From: Faecalibacter macacae
GTDB lineage: Bacteria > Bacteroidota > Bacteroidia > Flavobacteriales > Weeksellaceae
Length of the DNA: 46,446 nucleotides
Direction of reading: 5' to 3'
Assembly (NCBI RefSeq): GCF_003687725.1
Contig: NZ_RDOJ01000021.1
Coordinates: 1-46,446 of the forward strand
The position numbers were made by a program, and so were the translations under genes. The notes beneath the pieces were generated by a model. That model was not told the DNA's origin, searched no databases, and was given only the letters and a program-made list of their open reading frames with translations. This document shows positions 43,011 through 46,446 of this stretch, piece by piece (position 1 is the stretch's first letter; the number at the start of each line of letters is the position of its first letter).

Positions 43011-43724
43011 ATGAAATACCAAATATTTAAAGCAGACGAAAGAGGAGGAGCAAACCATGGATGGTTAAATACTAAACATTCTTATTCTTGTGCAAATTAT
43101 TTTGATCAGGAAAGAATTCATTTCGGTGCATTACGTGTAATGAATGATGATATTGTAACTGGTGGAATGGGTTTTGGAAAACACCCGCATGATAATATGG
43201 AAATTATTACAATTCCTACGAAAGGTGGTTTAAAACATAGTGATTCTATGGGAACTGGTTCTGTTATCGAGACTGGAGATATCCAGGTGATGAGTGCCGG
43301 AACAGGTGTTTTTCATGCTGAAATGAATGCTTTTGAAGATGTAACTTCTGAATTTTTTCAGATTTGGATTTTTCCAAATGCTCAGAATGTAGAGCCAAGA
43401 TATCAACAATTATCTATTCGTGATTTTGAGATAGAAAATGAAATGTATCAAATCCTTTCTCCAAATGCTGATGATCAAGGAGTTTGGATTCATCAAAACG
43501 CATGGATTTACCAAGGTAAATTTAATGTTGAGAAAGAGGTAAATTATAAAATTCACGATAAGAATCAAGGTGTTTTTTTAATGGTTGTTGAAGGTGAAAT
43601 AGAGTTTGATGGGAAATTGATTGGAAGAAGAGATACAATTGAAATTACTCCAGAAAATCAAATTCAATTTAAAGCATTAACAAATTCAGAAGTTTTATTA
43701 ATAGAAGTGCCTTTAGTTTTTTAA
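43011..43724 (+). CDS. Pirin family protein
   Basis: A 237-residue bicupin of the pirin family (YhhW-like). The metal ligands match those of characterised pirins: His58 and His60 in GKHPHDNMEI, and His102 and Glu104 in TGVFHAEMNAFE. Some family members have quercetin 2,3-dioxygenase activity and others act in redox responses; the role here is unknown. It ends in a TAACTTTG that is the -7 element of the next gene, and is followed by clc after 26 bases. Confidence 0.92.
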   Translation: MKYQIFKADERGGANHGWLNTKHSYSCANYFDQERIHFGALRVMNDDIVTGGMGFGKHPHDNMEIITIPTKGGLKHSDSMGTGSVIETGDIQVMSAGTGVFHAEMNAFEDVTSEFFQIWIFPNAQNVEPRYQQLSIRDFEIENEMYQILSPNADDQGVWIHQNAWIYQGKFNVEKEVNYKIHDKNQGVFLMVVEGEIEFDGKLIGRRDTIEITPENQIQFKALTNSEVLLIEVPLVF

Positions 43725-43730
43725 CTTTGA
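43723..43730 (+). promoter_or_regulatory. ClC gene promoter -7 element overlapping the pirin stop
   Basis: TAACTTTG: its first two bases are the last two of the pirin TAA stop codon. It lies 20 bases before the ClC ATG, so clc may have its own promoter in addition to readthrough. Confidence 0.5.
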
Positions 43731-43750
43731 GAATCAACTCGAATTAAAAA

Positions 43751-45145
43751 ATGGAAACAGCTAACGAAAAGAAAACAAATGAATTAAAAGTAAAGGAAGT
43801 AACCAAAAAAAGATTTGAATCTACTGCTTTTATTTTTCAAAATATTCCACTTTGGATTGCATCATGTGTGATTGGTTTATTAGCTGTTTTATATGCAGAA
43901 ATTTTACATTTTGGTGAATCAACTTTTTTAAAAATATATGCACAAAATAAAGCATGGGTGTTTGTATTAGCTCCCGTGTTTTTCTTTTTATCCTATATTT
44001 CTGTTCAGAAATATGCGAAATACTCCAACGCAAGTGGAATTCCACAAGTTATTGCTTCACTATCATTACCTAAGAAAAAATCAAAGAAATTAATCGATCA
44101 ACTTTTAAGTGTTCGCATCATTTTTATAAAAATTCTGAGTAGTTTTTTTATGTCGCTTGGAGGTGGAGTAGTGGGGAGAGAAGGACCAACAATTCAGATT
44201 GCAGCATCTGTTTTACATGTTGTAAATAGAACAATACCGGATTCATGGCCAAAAATTTCTCAGAAATTAATGATTATAACGGGTGGAGCAGCAGGTTTAG
44301 CTGCTGCTTTCAATACACCGTTAGGTGGAATAGTTTTTGCAATAGAAGAGTTATCAAAAAATCATATTAAGTATTTAAGGACTACAGTTTTTTCAGCTGT
44401 TATTATTGCTGGTTTTACAGCTCAAACAATTTTAGGCCCTTATTTGGTTTTTGGATTTCCAAAGGTTGATCCAGATGGTTGGCAATTCTTTTTAATCCTT
44501 TTATTGGTTACATTAGTATGTGGAGTGTTTGGAGCATACTTTGGAAAAATAGCTTTTAATGTCAATAAATTCAAAAAGAAATTATCAAAGAAGAAACAAT
44601 TTATTTTTGGTTTTATCGCAGTAATGGCTTTTGCAACTGTGGTTTTTTATACAGATAAAGATAGTGTTGGTGCAGGGAATTTATTATTAGATCGCTTATT
44701 GTTTGAAGCTGATAAGAAGGTAGAATGGTACACAATTCCAGCTCGTTTGTTTAACGGAATTATATCGTTTACCAATGGAGGTGCTGGAGGAATTTTTGCA
44801 CCAGCTTTAAGCTTTGGAGGATCAATTGGCGCGTTTATTGGAGACTTATTTACATTAAAATCAAGACAAATCAATATGTTGGTTTTGATAGGCATGGTAG
44901 CGTTTTTAACAGCCTTTACAAGATCACCGTTTACATGTGCAATTTTAGTATTAGAAATGACGGATAGACATTCGGTGATTTTTTATATGCTTGTTGCTGC
45001 ATGGGGAGCTAATTTAATTGCGAATCGTATTGATCAAAAATCGTTTTATGAGAAAACAGCTGAATTAATTACAAAAGATCTTTTATCGCAATTGGATCCA
45101 AGAGATAAAAATAAAAGTAAAAAAGTAGAAGAAAATTTAGTCTAA
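43751..45145 (+). CDS. ClC family chloride channel/antiporter
   Basis: A 464-residue membrane protein of the ClC family (about ten helices). Anion-binding motifs are present: ASGIP (94-98, GSGIP equivalent), GREGP (142-146) with the gating Glu144, GGIFAP near residue 345, and the internal Glu (199/200 in LGGIVFAIEEL) that marks H+/Cl- exchangers rather than fluoride-type ClCs. Without C-terminal CBS domains. Probably a Cl-/H+ antiporter for acid or osmotic stress; exact ion unproven. Confidence 0.93.
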   Translation: METANEKKTNELKVKEVTKKRFESTAFIFQNIPLWIASCVIGLLAVLYAEILHFGESTFLKIYAQNKAWVFVLAPVFFFLSYISVQKYAKYSNASGIPQVIASLSLPKKKSKKLIDQLLSVRIIFIKILSSFFMSLGGGVVGREGPTIQIAASVLHVVNRTIPDSWPKISQKLMIITGGAAGLAAAFNTPLGGIVFAIEELSKNHIKYLRTTVFSAVIIAGFTAQTILGPYLVFGFPKVDPDGWQFFLILLLVTLVCGVFGAYFGKIAFNVNKFKKKLSKKKQFIFGFIAVMAFATVVFYTDKDSVGAGNLLLDRLLFEADKKVEWYTIPARLFNGIISFTNGGAGGIFAPALSFGGSIGAFIGDLFTLKSRQINMLVLIGMVAFLTAFTRSPFTCAILVLEMTDRHSVIFYMLVAAWGANLIANRIDQKSFYEKTAELITKDLLSQLDPRDKNKSKKVEENLV

Positions 45146-45170
45146 TGTGTTTAGAATAAGTTAATTCGAT

Positions 45171-45178
45171 TACTTTTG
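45171..45178 (+). promoter_or_regulatory. Lipoprotein gene promoter -7 element
   Basis: TACTTTTG (consensus TAnnTTTG), 82 bases upstream of the ATG at 45260, leaving a leader of about 75 bases. Confidence 0.45.
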
Positions 45179-45259
45179 AAAAAAATAAGCTGAATATATT
45201 CTAATCAATTAAAAATTAATTGATTAGCTTAATTTATAAAAATTGAAGAGTTTTTACCT

Positions 45260-46348
45260 ATGAAAAGAATATTACTAATTGCTTCGTTGTTATTCGTTTT
45301 TAGTTGTACAAAAGATAATATTAAAATCGATGGTCGTGATCAAGTTGTTTTTAATGAAACAATTGATCAAATTGCCAAAGAATTACCTTTACTACAACAA
45401 GACAAGTTTAAAGAGGCTTTAGACATTGTATTTCATTATAAGACAAGTGTAACGAATAATGATGAGCAAAGATGGGCAGCTGTTCGTAATTTAGTTGATA
45501 ATAAAACTGCTGATGAAGTTTTTGAACTAGCTGAAAAAATTGCTGTAGAGAATAATTTTTCATGGAATAGAAATCAAGTTCCATTAGTAAATGGGATTCC
45601 ATTGCCAGGGACTACTACGGTTAATGAAGTTATAGAAGTTTCAGATGAGCCTGCAATTAAAATTCAACGTTTTGATTTTAGAGTTAAAACAGAAGATGAA
45701 GGTATTCGTGTAGATCCTTTTTTCTTTGATGTTGAAGGTCAGGAAATTCAGTTAGAAAAAGCTGTTACTGCAACTTTGGAAGTGTTTAGTGGTAATCAAA
45801 TTATCTATACACAGCGCACTAAAATTGATCCAAATTCTATGGATGCATTATATCGTAATAATGGCATATTATTAAAATATTCAAGTTTAGATCAATCAAA
45901 AATTAAATCTAACACAATTGATATCTTAATTAGAATTCCTCATCCAGAAAGATATTTAACTCAAAGGAAAACAGTTTCAATTCCGACTGATTTAGTAGGT
46001 GGAGCAGTAGAGGCTAAAGTAGATTCTGTGTCTAAAGTTATTAGTAAAGATATTGCTATGGTTACAACTTTAAGTAATCGTTTTATGCAAAATGTATCTA
46101 AAAAGAATTATTCTGCTGCTTTTGCTTTAACAAGAAATAGTGATTGGGCAACTTACCAAAAATTTTCTCAAGATAATTTTGTGTCTAATTTAGAGAATGC
46201 AAAAGTGAAAGAGACTAAAGTAGTTGATGGAGATGAAAAAATTGTTATTATTGAATCAAATGTTGTTTTAAACGATGATTCAAACAAGAAATATATTTTA
46301 ACATTAGAGCACTTAAATGGTAAATGGTTTATCGTTAATGTAAAATAA
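45260..46348 (+). CDS. Lipoprotein, unknown function
   Basis: A 362-residue lipoprotein: the signal peptide ends at the lipobox with Cys16 (MKRILLIASLLFVFSCTKDN). The first ~80 mature residues (DGRDQVVFNETIDQIAKEL, then a helical stretch) resemble the short DUF6694 lipoprotein domain found in many Gram-negatives. The middle (about 125-240) is beta-rich. The C-terminal part (about 270-362) resembles an NTF2-like/DUF4019-type fold (AAFALTRNSDWATYQKFSQ). Function unknown; sorting to the inner or outer membrane cannot be told. Confidence 0.8.
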   Translation: MKRILLIASLLFVFSCTKDNIKIDGRDQVVFNETIDQIAKELPLLQQDKFKEALDIVFHYKTSVTNNDEQRWAAVRNLVDNKTADEVFELAEKIAVENNFSWNRNQVPLVNGIPLPGTTTVNEVIEVSDEPAIKIQRFDFRVKTEDEGIRVDPFFFDVEGQEIQLEKAVTATLEVFSGNQIIYTQRTKIDPNSMDALYRNNGILLKYSSLDQSKIKSNTIDILIRIPHPERYLTQRKTVSIPTDLVGGAVEAKVDSVSKVISKDIAMVTTLSNRFMQNVSKKNYSAAFALTRNSDWATYQKFSQDNFVSNLENAKVKETKVVDGDEKIVIIESNVVLNDDSNKKYILTLEHLNGKWFIVNVK

Positions 46349-46367
46349 TACAATCCTTATTTAACAT

Positions 46368-46386
46368 AAAAAAAAGCGTCCAATTT
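46368..46386 (+). terminator. Left arm of a terminator apparently interrupted by an IS
   Basis: AAAAAAAAGCGTCCAATTT resembles the left A-run and arm of the terminators in this genome, but the expected complement (AAATTGGACGC followed by Ts) is not present. IS-like sequence begins immediately after. Confidence 0.4.
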
Positions 46387-46446
46387 TAGACTGCACCCAA
46401 AAGTTTGGACAGATTAAAAATTAATAATTATAAAAATGAGTTCGAT
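46387..46446 (+). mobile_element. Left end of an IS3-type insertion sequence, cut by the window
   Basis: From 46387 the sequence reads TAGACTGCACCCAAAAGTTT and GGACA, resembling terminal repeats of IS3-family elements (ACTGCACCCC-type ends). After 24 bases of A/T-rich leader, an ATG at 46436 opens a frame (MSS...) that runs off the window. The ends differ from those of the element at 5724, so it is a different IS. Confidence 0.65.
46436..46446 (+). CDS. Partial transposase start (IS3-type OrfA?)
   Basis: Only ATG AGT TCG and two further bases are visible, 49 bases in from the presumed IS end, as usual for the first frame of IS3 elements. The identity rests on the flanking terminal repeat. 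Confidence 0.4.

Overview
The window looks like a chromosomal segment of a member of the Flavobacteriia (Bacteroidota), probably a Weeksellaceae/Empedobacter-like organism; the genus is a guess. The evidence is low GC, three secreted proteins with type IX secretion (T9SS) C-terminal sorting domains, two GLPGLI-family proteins, a complete Bat (Bacteroides aerotolerance) operon, the 2TM domain on a LytS-type kinase, and repeated -7 promoter elements of the Bacteroidota form TAnnTTTG.

Layout. 1-880: non-coding DNA holding a ~300-bp tandem duplication with REP-like palindromes. 881-2768: atpC and atpD, with a terminator-like hairpin between them. 2910-4600: two GLPGLI genes behind a frameshifted small secreted cysteine peptide. 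4756-5682: ribF. 5724-7104: an IS3-family element with a canonical A AAA AAC slippery heptamer and a second, inactivating frameshift. It sits between ribF and a T9SS subtilase (7105-8688) that formerly shared the ribF terminator. 8734-10169: ECF sigma factor and putative anti-sigma factor. 10317-14865: CotH-type T9SS protein, asd, and another T9SS protein. 15098-16855: bacilliredoxin, rnpA, a small membrane protein and MarC. 16965-19894: a LytTR two-component pair and a TPR-like secreted protein. 20064-20966: an isolated family 2 glycosyltransferase. 21029-28586: moxR-DUF58-membrane protein-batA-batB-batC-batD. 28979-29437: a charged secreted protein. 29848-32710: an orphan ABC ATPase plus 8-TM partner. 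32939-36342: pgk, rpiB, asnA. 36754-39634: rnr and a LysE-family exporter. 39847-41278: GT9 and sufE. 41631-46348: 2-hydroxyacid dehydrogenase, pirin, ClC and a lipoprotein. The window ends inside a second IS.

Large-scale organisation. Left of 34.1 kb nearly every gene is on the minus strand (exceptions ribF, the IS, rnpA, the glycosyltransferase and the 28979 gene). Right of 34.6 kb most are on the plus strand. All four perfect TTATTCACA DnaA-type boxes I found, plus one TGTGGATAA, lie between 34.3 and 42.8 kb. One of them forms an 18-bp palindrome beside a very AT-rich spacer. This makes the 34-43 kb interval a candidate replication origin, inferred and untested.

The genes are mostly core metabolism (ATP synthase, flavin synthesis, glycolysis, asparagine and aspartate-family amino acids), RNA processing (rnpA, rnr), Fe-S assembly (sufE) and envelope functions (Bat complex, T9SS cargo, GT9). 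The two IS elements both lie at transcription terminators. I saw no tRNA, rRNA, CRISPR array or prophage, and no clearly novel multi-gene system. The best leads are the candidate origin, the broken cysteine-peptide/GLPGLI locus, the orphan ABC pair and the regulatory hairpins.
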